NCBI RefSeq assembly: GCF_018861865.1
Contig: NZ_JAHLDV010000037.1
Span: forward strand, 1 to 33,894
Direction: 5' to 3'
Origin: Clostridium frigoris
Lineage (GTDB): Bacteria > Bacillota > Clostridia > Clostridiales > Clostridiaceae
Length of the DNA stretch: 33,894 bases
In this document: positions 1 to 6,988 of the stretch, piece by piece
How the letters are laid out: every line of letters begins with the position of its first letter
How positions within the stretch are numbered: position 1 is the stretch's first letter
Program-made: the position numbers and the translations under genes
Notes under the pieces: model-generated
The model's database searches: none
What the model was told of the DNA's origin: nothing
The model's input: only the letters and a program-made list of their open reading frames with translations

Positions 1-72
1 TTTAGATATCAATGGGGTTTAAAAAAGATGACTCCTGTTCAATACAGAAATCATCTTCTTAAATCAGCGTAG
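1..72 (+). CDS. IS3-family transposase (OrfB), C-terminal fragment
   Basis: Frame 1 from base 1 encodes 23 residues ending at TAG (70-72). They include QWGLKKMTPVQYRNHLL, which matches the end of the rve-type integrase domain of IS3-family OrfB (typically WGLxxxTPVxYR). The gene is cut by the window edge, so nothing can be said about its catalytic DDE residues or whether the element is intact. In the family, OrfB is normally made by programmed frameshifting with OrfA and catalyses strand transfer at the element ends. Confidence 0.75.
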   Translation, partial: FRYQWGLKKMTPVQYRNHLLKSA

Positions 73-106
73 ACTTTTTTTTAGATTGTCCTTGACAAAG
101 GGTACA
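1..106 (+). mobile_element. Right end of an IS3-family insertion sequence (partial)
   Basis: The window opens inside an IS3-family transposase reading frame that stops at 72. About 15-30 bases later comes an end-like sequence, TGTCCTTGACAAAGGGTAC (88-106), which resembles the terminal inverted repeats of IS3-family elements. The left end lies outside the window, so the element's size and target duplication cannot be judged. It marks the left border of the copper island and is a plausible agent of the rearrangements seen further in. Confidence 0.7.
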
Positions 107-292
107 CATTATTTTTATATGACTTTTTATTTATAAAAACAAAAATACGTATATTATAATATTTTAGGTATAAAACTACCAAGTTATTTGCTAACTTAGG
201 GATTAATCAGTTCATATATGACGAAGCTTCAACCTAACCTTAAAACTAATAAAAAGGATATCTTTAAAAAAAATGTTTACATGCTGCTAATC

Positions 293-324
293 TTCACAAT
301 AAACACATAAGTTTTTGGTATATT
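293..324 (+). promoter_or_regulatory. Direct-repeat (TWCAYAA) promoter upstream of NlpC/P60 gene
   Basis: The half-sites TTCACAA (293-299) and CACATAA (304-310) are separated by 4 bp. After exactly 8 bp comes a -10 hexamer TATATT (319-324). There is no TTGACA-like -35; the second half-site takes its place, as expected for class II activation by an OmpR-family regulator. Transcription would start near 331, 38 bases before the ATG at 369. The same geometry recurs eleven more times in the window. Confidence 0.7.
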
Positions 325-368
325 TATTAAGTGTTTTATAATTATAAACAAATGAAGGAGATGTAATA

Positions 369-1502
369 ATGAAAAATGTCCTGAGAAATCTTGCGGTTGT
401 AATAACATTAATTTTTACGTCAAATGTAACTGCATTAGCGGCCCCAGTAAATGAGAAGTTACAACAACAGAAAAATTCACTAATGAAAATTCAGACTGAG
501 AGAGATGGAGTAGAAACGAAAATAGAAGAGTTTGATAATGAAATAGAAAAAATTATGACTAAAACAGAAGAGAATAAAGGAAAGATATCTGAAACTGAAA
601 AGGCAATCAAAAGTGCAAAAGCGCAGATTAAGAAGGTTGAAAGCGATACACAGAAGGAACAAAAATTATATAATAGTAGAATGAGAGTCATGTATATGAA
701 CGGATTCGATGGTTATATGAGTATTATACTGGATTCAGAGAGTTTTGGAGATTTTGTATCAAGAGTAGATAATATAAAAACCATTATAGAGTTTGATAAA
801 AAGGTAGCGGCTAGGTTTAAAGCTGCTCAAGATGAATTAAATAAAAAACAGCAAAGTCTAAATACGACAAAGGGAAAATTACAGAGTTTGCAAGTAGAGA
901 ATAAGCAGAAGATAGATACGATACTGGTTACTAAAGAGTCACAAAATAAATTAATAACCGAATTAAAGAGCAAGGAAATTGCCGCTAAGGAAGTACAAAA
1001 TAAATTGATAGCTGGATTAAATAGTAAGAAAGATGTTTCAGTGCAGAAGATAACCAAGCCTCAAGTGTCAATAAATAATAGTATAACGAAACTAAGTAAT
1101 ATAAGGGAATCGGCTCCTAATTATACGCCTTCAAGGGGTGGAGCTACTGTATCGCAAGCTGCCATAATAGCCTATGCTTCTACCTTTCTTGGGACACCAT
1201 ATTTGTGGGGGGGAACAACGCCTTCAGGATTTGATTGCTCAGGATTCACTCAATACGTATATGCCCACTTTGGAATATCTGTAGGAAGAACCACATTTGA
1301 TCAGATAAATGATGGTGTAGAAGTACCAAGGGATAAGCTTCAGCCAGGAGATTTGGTGTTCTTTGGAACGTTCGCTAATCCTCATCATATGGGGATGTAC
1401 ATTGGGGATAACAATTATATCCACGCTCCTCATACAGGAGATGTAATTAAAATTTCACCTGTGGGAAGAAATGATTATGTTACAGCTAGAAGAGTAAAAT
1501 AA
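369..1502 (+). CDS. Secreted coiled-coil NlpC/P60 peptidoglycan endopeptidase
   Basis: This 377-residue protein has a signal peptide (hydrophobic residues 8-24, probable cleavage after ALA near 24). A long Glu/Lys-rich coiled coil (about 28-215) and a low-complexity linker follow. The C-terminal NlpC/P60 domain (about 262-377) has the catalytic Cys290 in FDCSGF, His340 in HMGMYIG and a third polar residue at His352. The layout is that of CwlO/PcsB-type DL-endopeptidases, which cut peptidoglycan stem peptides outside the membrane. The start is fixed by AAGGAG at 355-360. The copper-type direct-repeat promoter at 293-324 suggests it belongs to the metal-stress regulon, which is unexpected for a wall hydrolase. 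A divergent SH3-NlpC/P60 protein occurs near 22 kb. The family call is firm; the physiological role is inferred. Confidence 0.9.
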   Translation: MKNVLRNLAVVITLIFTSNVTALAAPVNEKLQQQKNSLMKIQTERDGVETKIEEFDNEIEKIMTKTEENKGKISETEKAIKSAKAQIKKVESDTQKEQKLYNSRMRVMYMNGFDGYMSIILDSESFGDFVSRVDNIKTIIEFDKKVAARFKAAQDELNKKQQSLNTTKGKLQSLQVENKQKIDTILVTKESQNKLITELKSKEIAAKEVQNKLIAGLNSKKDVSVQKITKPQVSINNSITKLSNIRESAPNYTPSRGGATVSQAAIIAYASTFLGTPYLWGGTTPSGFDCSGFTQYVYAHFGISVGRTTFDQINDGVEVPRDKLQPGDLVFFGTFANPHHMGMYIGDNNYIHAPHTGDVIKISPVGRNDYVTARRVK

Positions 1503-1720
1503 AAAGTATATTATAATGAAATTAGACATTTTTAACCAATTACAAATAAGATTTATATTATAAGACGATATACCAAAGTTTACTTTACATAAAACAGGGA
1601 CAAGCTTTCGGTTTAATATTCTTTTTCTTAGTTGAGTATGGCTTGGATTTTGAAAATATTCTGCGATTGCTATGTTACCTAAATTCCTATATAATAATAT
1701 AAAATAATATTATGTCCCTA

Positions 1721-1772
1721 AATAATAAGACATACCAATACTTCTATTGAAGTGGTGGTATGTCTTATTATT
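1721..1772. terminator. Intrinsic terminator, probably bidirectional
   Basis: A perfect 17-bp stem (1721-1737 with 1756-1772) encloses a second 5-bp stem (1740-1744 with 1749-1753, loop TATT). T-rich sequence follows on the plus strand and A-rich sequence precedes it. It lies between two converging genes, the NlpC/P60 gene ending at 1502 and the membrane protein gene ending at 1856. In 1503-1720 I see only AT-rich spacer, with no gene or recognisable signal. Confidence 0.75.
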
Positions 1773-1855
1773 TTAATATAGCGTTATCAACTAAGTTTAT
1801 TAGATGAAATAATATTTAAAAGATGATATTATATTGATTCACAATGTGTTTTTAA

Positions 1856-2143
1856 TTACTTAAGTAGTTTTTCCTTATTATTATTATTATTATTATTACA
1901 AGATTTGCCTTTCTTTGAACCTTTAAGCATCATTGGGATCATAAAAAGCATCAATATTGGGCAAAGAAAAGGAATTATTGATGCTAATGTAATTCTAAAG
2001 GCAGTATTTCCAATCTTCAAAAATGGCAATACTGCAATTAGCAATATTGGAAGACCGCAGCAGAGCACCATCATTAGAATATGTTTTATTGAACTATGGC
2101 CACCCTTATTTTCTTTGTTTTCATCATTTATGTTATCTTTCAT
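1856..2143 (-). CDS. Small two-helix membrane protein of unknown function
   Basis: This 95-residue protein begins with a charged, Asn/Lys-rich N-terminus. Two hydrophobic segments follow, about residues 20-42 (containing VLCCGLPILL) and 50-74 (containing a Cys-Pro pair and MLFMIPMM). The tail is basic, with a run of seven Asn encoded by an AAT microsatellite. A strong AAGGAGG lies about 10 bases before the ATG. It sits 109 bases downstream of the HMA gene on the same strand and may be cotranscribed from the promoter at 2514-2545. Paired Cys and Met residues in the membrane segments would suit a metal-related role, but this is inference. I do not recognise a named family with confidence. Confidence 0.7.
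   Translation of the reverse strand: MKDNINDENKENKGGHSSIKHILMMVLCCGLPILLIAVLPFLKIGNTAFRITLASIIPFLCPILMLFMIPMMLKGSKKGKSCNNNNNNNKEKLLK
1875..1898. repeat. (TTA)8 trinucleotide microsatellite in a coding region
   Basis: Eight tandem TTA units lie inside the minus-strand gene at 1856-2143, where they encode the poly-Asn tract near its C-terminus. Because the unit is three bases, length changes would add or remove Asn without shifting the frame. Confidence 0.9.
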
Positions 2144-2252
2144 ATGAATCTATTCCTCCTTTAAATCAATTTTAGATGATTATAAATCTTTTCTTATCAT
2201 TTACTTAATACATATTTTATTAATGTAATAAGCTCTTTATCTATTACTTAAT

Positions 2253-2492
2253 CTATGAACTAAAGCTATATATATTTTTAACTTTACCAGTAAGTATTGT
2301 CTCATTAACCTTATCTTTTATCATCTTTTTAGAAATTGTAGTATCATTATATATAATTTTTATTTTCTTTGATTTTAGACTTATTTCTAGGGCTTCTAAT
2401 CCATGAATATTGCTTAGACACTTAGCTACATTTATTAGGCATTTATCACATAACATATTACATTGTTTAAAATTAACGGTATGATCTTTTAT
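2253..2492 (-). CDS. HMA-domain (CopZ-like) metal-binding protein, unusual start
   Basis: The frame encodes one heavy-metal-associated domain with a CDKC (CxxC) site preceded by an extra Cys (CNMLCDKC). The ferredoxin-like beta-alpha-beta-beta-alpha-beta pattern that follows fits a cytosolic Cu(I) chaperone. The open frame runs back to a TTG at 2520-2522, but that codon touches the -10 of the promoter at 2514-2545 and would lie upstream of the transcript. Downstream, the only Shine-Dalgarno is AAGGGGG (minus strand, 2507-2501), spaced 8 bases from an in-frame AUA (2492-2490). No ATG, GTG or TTG is available there. The next Met (2456-2454) has no ribosome site and would remove the first beta strand. 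I place the start at the AUA provisionally, giving 79 residues. A decayed start is the alternative. Confidence 0.6.
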   Translation of the reverse strand: MKDHTVNFKQCNMLCDKCLINVAKCLSNIHGLEALEISLKSKKIKIIYNDTTISKKMIKDKVNETILTGKVKNIYSFSS

Positions 2493-2513
2493 ATTATAAA
2501 CCCCCTTGTTAAT

Positions 2514-2545
2514 ATAATACAAAATTTATATGTAGATGATATGAA
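2514..2545 (-). promoter_or_regulatory. Direct-repeat promoter driving the minus-strand HMA gene
   Basis: Read on the minus strand, TTCATAT (2545-2539), CATC and TACATAT (2534-2528) are followed after exactly 8 bp by a -10 TATTAT (2519-2514). This is one of twelve such promoters. It is divergent from the one at 2783-2814, so the 2523-2860 gap holds two back-to-back copies about 240 bases apart. Confidence 0.7.
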
Positions 2546-2782
2546 GAAAGATACAAATTTTATTAAATATTATTTTCAAGAAAAGGTTATAAAACGTAGT
2601 GTTTGATAAAAGTGTATTAAGAGATCCAATAATCTAAAATATTTATAGAATTGTGTTTTAACCTCTGATATAACTATACATGTTTATATTAATAAATTAA
2701 GAAGTAATAGAGAATAATAGTAAAATTGAAAAGTCTAGAATTGAGGCACAATTTGTGTAATATTCTAAAAAAATCGCAAATC

Positions 2783-2814
2783 TTCATAACATCTTTATAT
2801 TATCATGCAATAAT
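2783..2814 (+). promoter_or_regulatory. Direct-repeat promoter upstream of lgt
   Basis: TTCATAA (2783-2789), CATC and TTTATAT (2794-2800) are followed after 8 bp by a -10 AATAAT (2809-2814). The second half-site is a weaker match to TWCAYAA. The ATG of the Lgt-family gene is 47 bases downstream of the -10. Confidence 0.6.
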
Positions 2815-2860
2815 GGTAGTTAGATATATTTAAATTGAAATAGTAGGGGGAGAATAAATA

Positions 2861-3688
2861 ATGAAAGAATTGTTTAGTGTTGGGCCTTTTCATGTGTATT
2901 TTTTCGGGTTAATGGTTGCAATTGCTATAATATCAGCAACGTTCTTTGCTGAATGGCAAGCAAAAAAAAGAGGAATTAAAGACGATATTATGTTTAACTT
3001 AGTAATTGTTGGAGTAATTGCTGGTGTAGTTGGTGCTAGGTTATTTTATATACTCTTTTATAATCCTTCATTTTATTTTAGTCACCCAATGGAGATACTT
3101 AAAATAAATGAAGGTGGATTATCTATACATGGTGGTATTTTAGTTGCAGTGGTTGCAGGATACATTTATTCTATTAGGGTTAAAATATCGTTCTTTAAAT
3201 TGGCAGATATTTTTGTAGTTGCAATGGCCCTTGCTCAGGGTATTGGAAGAGTTGGATGCGATGTCTTTGGTAAGGTAATGACACATATTATGCCATGGGG
3301 AGTCAATGTAGGCGGTAATATTATGCATCCAGCTCAGGTATATGAATTTATTTTAGATTATATTCTCTTTATTATCTTGTGGAGAAAAAGCGAAAAACAA
3401 AAGTACGATGGCCAATTGTTTGTTACTTATATTATTGGCTTTTCACTAATTAGAGGAATTGTTGAGTTCTTTAGAATTAATCCAGTAATCTGGGGGCCTT
3501 TTTCAATATCCCATCTTTTAAGCTTAGTTTTTATAGTTGCTGGTTTAGTAATATATTCTTATTTGAAAAGTAATGATAAGTATAGGATTAAAAATGATGA
3601 AGCAATTATAGTACCTACGTATTTAAAGATTATGGCTTTAATACTTCTTATAATTATTTCTCTTATAATTTTTTATATTGTTCAGTGA
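2861..3688 (+). CDS. lgt: Lgt-family prolipoprotein diacylglyceryl transferase (accessory copy)
   Basis: This 275-residue protein has about seven membrane helices. Lgt transfers diacylglyceryl from phosphatidylglycerol to the lipobox Cys of prolipoproteins at the membrane. Family marks include the essential-type His in LSIHGG, Arg in GRVGC, HPAQVYE, and an Arg/Glu pair in RGIVEFFRI. The signature loop is atypical: where the family has GRxGN followed by an NGE-type segment, this protein has GRVGC and appears about four residues shorter. The Asn equivalent to E. coli N146 is therefore Cys. It is probably an accessory paralogue for the island's own lipoproteins (3889-4269 and 14854-15933). GGGGGAG precedes the ATG. 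Its 3' end is repeated twice downstream as fragments. Confidence 0.85.
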   Translation: MKELFSVGPFHVYFFGLMVAIAIISATFFAEWQAKKRGIKDDIMFNLVIVGVIAGVVGARLFYILFYNPSFYFSHPMEILKINEGGLSIHGGILVAVVAGYIYSIRVKISFFKLADIFVVAMALAQGIGRVGCDVFGKVMTHIMPWGVNVGGNIMHPAQVYEFILDYILFIILWRKSEKQKYDGQLFVTYIIGFSLIRGIVEFFRINPVIWGPFSISHLLSLVFIVAGLVIYSYLKSNDKYRIKNDEAIIVPTYLKIMALILLIIISLIIFYIVQ

Positions 3689-3723
3689 TAAATTTATGAA
3701 ATAGTTTTTTAAAGTAGATCTTC

Positions 3724-3755
3724 TTCATAAAATCCACATAACGAAATGATAATAT
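3724..3755 (+). promoter_or_regulatory. Direct-repeat promoter between lgt and the small lipoprotein
   Basis: TTCATAA (3724-3730), AATC and CACATAA (3735-3741) are followed after 8 bp by a -10 TAATAT (3750-3755). Transcripts would start near 3762. That is inside the left arm of the hairpin at 3758-3809, so the RNA would begin with a stem-loop. Confidence 0.7.
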
Positions 3756-3757
3756 AT

Positions 3758-3809
3758 AATTAAAAAGTATTATCATTTAATATTTTTAAATTGATAATAC
3801 TTTTTAATT
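3758..3809 (+). terminator. Perfect AT-rich hairpin: lgt terminator or 5' hairpin of the next mRNA
   Basis: AATTAAAAAGTATTATCA (3758-3775) pairs perfectly with 3792-3809 over 18 bp. The right arm carries a T-rich run. It could terminate lgt transcripts. Its left arm starts only 2 bases after the -10 of the promoter at 3724-3755, so it might instead form the capped 5' end of the lipoprotein mRNA or attenuate it. Confidence 0.55.
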
Positions 3810-3888
3810 GATAGTATATTTTATCCGTTTATTCTAATCATAAAGTAGTAAAGTGGTTATAAAAAATATATATGAGGATGGTATAAAG

Positions 3889-4269
3889 ATGAAAAATAAA
3901 AGAAATATTTTAATATTAATTAGTGCTAGTATGACTATTCTAATATTTGTTGGTTGTAGTTCTACAAAATCACCAACCACCATGAAACCATCTATTACTA
4001 TGAAATCATCGATGAATACAGCACAAGCTAACTCAACACTAATGTTGAGAACATTTTATTCTGATATTCTCAAAGCACTAGTTACTGCTAAGACAATAAC
4101 ACAGACTCAGTCAGAAATAGTACTTGAAGAACTAACAAGAGATGTGCCACAAGTTAAAGCGAAGATTAATAAATTAAGTGCATTAGTAAAAAGTCGAATA
4201 ATTACTCAAGCACAATCTGATATAATAAACCAAAAAATTCAAGAAGCTATGGAAAAAATTAAGTATTAA
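3889..4269 (+). CDS. Small lipoprotein with repeated helical motif, unknown function
   Basis: The start at 3889 is chosen because GAGGATGG lies about 7 bases upstream and the protein then begins with a typical lipoprotein signal (MKNKR, hydrophobic stretch, then IFVGC). The mature protein would be lipidated at that Cys. After a Ser/Thr/Met-rich linker there is a helical region with two copies of a similar unit, LVTAKTITQTQSEIV and LVKSRIITQAQSDII. Total length is 126 residues. The placement next to an Lgt-family gene and after a copper-type promoter suggests an exported lipoprotein of the metal-stress response. I do not recognise the family. Confidence 0.75.
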   Translation: MKNKRNILILISASMTILIFVGCSSTKSPTTMKPSITMKSSMNTAQANSTLMLRTFYSDILKALVTAKTITQTQSEIVLEELTRDVPQVKAKINKLSALVKSRIITQAQSDIINQKIQEAMEKIKY

Positions 4270-4377
4270 AAGAATTTTGAATTTTTTATATTTGAAATAC
4301 CTATTATAATATATTTTTCAGTAAGTAATATAATATTTGGTTTGAATTTATTTATATATATAGGAGGTGATACTATA

Positions 4378-4464
4378 ATGTCTTATTTAATAAATAGTTT
4401 TATACCAATTTTAATATGTTTAATTGCTTTTGTATTTATAGTATATTTTTTAAATAAAAAATAA
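4378..4464 (+). CDS. 28-residue single-span membrane peptide
   Basis: An ATG (4378) sits 7-8 bases after a strong TAGGAGGTGA ribosome site. It opens a 28-codon frame encoding one hydrophobic helix (about residues 4-25, with a Cys in the middle) and a short NKK tail, then TAA. The excellent ribosome site and clean transmembrane profile make translation likely despite the size. It has the look of KdpF- or CydX-type small membrane subunits, but no partner is identified. It may be cotranscribed with the lipoprotein ending at 4269. The function is unknown. Confidence 0.55.
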   Translation: MSYLINSFIPILICLIAFVFIVYFLNKK

Positions 4465-4550
4465 TATAATTATTACGAAAATACTAAAGATAATAACTCC
4501 CGATGACTTTATTTTATTAATAACGTTTTTATTTGAAGAGGAACAATAGT

Positions 4551-4660
4551 TATAGAATTAAAATGATGAATACATTATGGTACCTACTTATTTAAAGCTT
4601 AGGGCATTAATACTTCTTATAATTTTTTCCCTTATAATTTTTTATAATGTTCAGGGATAA
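4551..4660 (+). pseudogene. Fragment of the 3' end of lgt (copy 2)
   Basis: This stretch matches the last third of the helical C-terminus of the lgt gene (3581-3686). It has a one-base deletion near 4561, after which the frame reads VPTYLKLRALILLIIFSLII and ends VQG-stop. The similarity continues past the stop through the direct-repeat promoter (to about 4718). It is a duplicated gene end with no start. The rest of 4465-4888 is AT-rich spacer plus the promoter copy at 4693-4724. Confidence 0.8.
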
Positions 4661-4692
4661 ATTTATGAAATGGTTTTTTAAAGTAGATTTTC

Positions 4693-4724
4693 TTCATAAA
4701 ATCTATATAAAGAAATGGTAACGA
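4693..4724 (+). promoter_or_regulatory. Direct-repeat box with decayed -10, upstream of ftsH
   Basis: TTCATAA (4693-4699), AATC and TATATAA (4704-4710) are intact. The hexamer 8 bp later is TAACGA, where the sister copies have TAATAT. The box may still bind its regulator, but the promoter is probably weak. The ftsH ATG is 165 bases downstream, so ftsH may use another start such as TACAAT near 4754-4761. Confidence 0.5.
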
Positions 4725-4888
4725 AAGAGTGCAGAAGGGTAGTTTAAATTAAGTATACAATAATTGTAACATTAATGTTCTGAAAAAACTATTTATACTA
4801 TTAATTATGACACTCAATTTTAAAATTAATTATAAAAAATAGAGTATATATCTTATCATATAAATGAGAAGGAAGGGTAGATTATCGT

Positions 4889-6697
4889 ATGAAAAAAATT
4901 AAGAATGTTCCTTTTTGGGTTTTGACCACAGTTTTTGTTATTATCGCAGCAACTATGCCTTTAAATACAGGTAAGAATAAAGCAACAATTATTAATTTTA
5001 ATCAATTTCAAAATGATTGGACAAATAATGATATAAAAAGCTTTGTGGTTCAAGATGATGAGATGTCAGTTTCGGGAACTTTAAAAAACGGAACTACATA
5101 CAATACTGTTGTGCCTTCTGTTAGATTATTTCAGTTCATTCAAGATCATCCAAAGAGTCCAACGATTGTGGAAACATATGTAAAACCATCAACTAGTTTA
5201 ATATGGCTTGAGTTATTACCTAATTTACTATTCATATTAATGATAGTAGGTTTTGTGTTTATATTCAAGAAACAATCGAAGGGTGGAGGCGGAAACAATG
5301 GTTTAATGAAGCTTGGGAAAAGCAAAGCAAAGCTTGTTGATCCTAATCAAAAGAAAATTAGTTTTGATGATGTTGCAGGAGCAGATGAAGAAAAGGCTGA
5401 GCTTGCAGAGATAGTTGATTTCCTAAAGCAACCTAAAAGATATGTGGATATGGGTGCTCGTATACCTAAGGGAGTACTATTAATAGGACCCCCAGGAACA
5501 GGTAAAACACTTCTTGCTAGAGCAATATCTGGAGAAGCTGGCGTTCCATTTTTTAGCATTTCAGGTTCAGATTTTGTAGAAATGTTTGTAGGTGTTGGAG
5601 CTTCTCGCGTGCATGATTTATTTGAACAAGCAAAAAAGAATTCACCTTGTATAATATTCATAGATGAAATTGACGCTGTTGGAAGACAAAGAGGAGCAGG
5701 TGTTGGTGGAGGAAATGATGAAAGAGAACAAACTTTAAACCAACTATTAGTTGAGATGGATGGTTTCGGAGAAAATGAAGGAATAATAATGATTGCAGCT
5801 ACAAATAGACCAGATGTACTTGATCCAGCATTATTAAGACCAGGTAGATTCGATAGACAAATATTTGTTGGAGTTCCCGATAGAAACGGTAGAGAAGAAA
5901 TTCTAGCAGTTCATTCTAAAAATAAACCTCTTGCACCAGAAGTTGATCTAAGCATACTTGCTAAAAGAACACCTGGGTTCACCGGTGCAGATATTGAAAA
6001 CTTAATGAATGAATCAGCACTTTTAACTGTGCGAAGAGATAAAAGGCTTATAGGAATGGACGAACTTGAAGAAGCAGCTACAAGAATAATGGCTGGACCT
6101 GAAAAGAAAAGCAGAGTGGTTAACGAAGATGATAGAAGACTTACTGCATATCATGAATCGGGCCATGTAATTGTAATGAATTTACTCCCAAATTCAGATC
6201 CTGTTCACCAAATAAGTATAGTTCCAAGGGGTAGGGCTGGAGGATACACTATGAGCCTTCCAGAAGAGGACAAATCGTATATGTCTAGGTCAAGACTTGA
6301 AGAAGAGATTGTTGGACTATTAGGTGGTAGAGTTGCAGAGAAACTAGTTATTGGTGATATAAGTACTGGTGCTAGTAATGATATTGAGAGAGCCACAGGA
6401 ATTGCAAGAAAAATGGTAATGGACTATGGAATGAGTGATACTCTTGGTACAATTGCATTTGGATCAGGTAGCGATGAAGTATTCCTTGGAAGAGACATTG
6501 GTAAAGATAGAAAATACAGTGAAGAAACAGCGCACAAAATAGACCAAGAAATAAAGAAACTTATAGATGCTGCATATACAAAAGCTTTGACACTTTTAAC
6601 TGAAAATAGGAGTAAACTTAATGCCGTTGCTGAAGAGTTGTTAATAAAGGAGAAGCTAGAAGGTGTGGAATTTAAAGAAATATTTGCAAGAAGCTAG
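4889..6697 (+). CDS. ftsH: FtsH-type ATP-dependent membrane zinc protease
   Basis: FtsH is a hexameric membrane AAA+ protease that removes damaged or unassembled membrane proteins. The 602 residues contain a TM helix (about 8-24), a short extracytoplasmic domain, a second TM (about 108-128) and a Gly-rich linker. The AAA module follows, with Walker A GPPGTGKT (200-207), Walker B IIFIDEID and the SRH ending RPGRFDR. The M41 peptidase has zinc motif HESGH (422-426) and a downstream acidic ligand in the DISTGASND segment. All catalytic elements are intact. It is slightly shorter than many housekeeping FtsH proteins at its acidic C-terminus. Its position between lgt remnants inside a copper island suggests an accessory stress copy, inferred from context. 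AAGGAAGGG precedes the ATG. Confidence 0.95.
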   Translation: MKKIKNVPFWVLTTVFVIIAATMPLNTGKNKATIINFNQFQNDWTNNDIKSFVVQDDEMSVSGTLKNGTTYNTVVPSVRLFQFIQDHPKSPTIVETYVKPSTSLIWLELLPNLLFILMIVGFVFIFKKQSKGGGGNNGLMKLGKSKAKLVDPNQKKISFDDVAGADEEKAELAEIVDFLKQPKRYVDMGARIPKGVLLIGPPGTGKTLLARAISGEAGVPFFSISGSDFVEMFVGVGASRVHDLFEQAKKNSPCIIFIDEIDAVGRQRGAGVGGGNDEREQTLNQLLVEMDGFGENEGIIMIAATNRPDVLDPALLRPGRFDRQIFVGVPDRNGREEILAVHSKNKPLAPEVDLSILAKRTPGFTGADIENLMNESALLTVRRDKRLIGMDELEEAATRIMAGPEKKSRVVNEDDRRLTAYHESGHVIVMNLLPNSDPVHQISIVPRGRAGGYTMSLPEEDKSYMSRSRLEEEIVGLLGGRVAEKLVIGDISTGASNDIERATGIARKMVMDYGMSDTLGTIAFGSGSDEVFLGRDIGKDRKYSEETAHKIDQEIKKLIDAAYTKALTLLTENRSKLNAVAEELLIKEKLEGVEFKEIFARS

Positions 6698-6714
6698 TTA
6701 ATCAAATCGAAAAG

Positions 6715-6810
6715 CATGAAGGCATTAAGGTATCTACGTATGTAAATATAATGGTTTTAATACTTCTAATAACGTTTTCACTTATTATTTTTTATACAGT
6801 TCAGGGATAA
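6715..6810 (+). pseudogene. Fragment of the 3' end of lgt (copy 3)
   Basis: Directly after ftsH, a start-less frame reads EGIKVSTYVNIMVLILLITF and ends IIFYTVQG-stop. It corresponds to the last 31 or so residues of Lgt. Similarity continues downstream through the direct-repeat promoter at 6843-6874. It is more diverged from lgt than copy 2 is. Confidence 0.75.
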
Positions 6811-6842
6811 ATTTATAAAATAGTTTTTAAAAGCAATTTTTC

Positions 6843-6874
6843 TTCATAAAATCTACACAATAAACGGGTAATAT
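6843..6874 (+). promoter_or_regulatory. Direct-repeat promoter of csoR-copA-copZ
   Basis: TTCATAA (6843-6849), AATC and TACACAA (6854-6860) form the best consensus example in the window. The -10 TAATAT follows after 8 bp (6869-6874). The presumed start near 6881 lies upstream of a GC-rich dyad at 6927-6940 that may be the CsoR site. Confidence 0.75.
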
Positions 6875-6920
6875 GTAATTATAGAAAGAATATTAATAAC
6901 TCAATATTTTTTAGGTGATA

Positions 6921-6943
6921 TCCTCCCCCCTATTGAGGGGACC
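6921..6943 (+). promoter_or_regulatory. Probable CsoR operator
   Basis: A GC-rich dyad, CCCCT (6927-6931) with AGGGG (6936-6940) around ATTG, stands out in very AT-rich surroundings. Known CsoR operators are pseudo-symmetric with C-tract and G-tract arms. It lies just inside the transcribed region, about 40-60 bases after the predicted start and 48 bases before csoR, so binding would block elongation or initiation. The call rests on position and composition only. Confidence 0.55.
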
Positions 6944-6988
6944 AAATAAAATTCATTAGTTATATATAAATATTAAGGAGGAATTTAA

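Noticed and set aside
1905-2147. 80-codon plus-strand frame opposite the small membrane protein
   Set aside because: It is the antisense shadow of 1856-2143, which has a strong ribosome site and a clear membrane-protein profile; the plus frame has neither.
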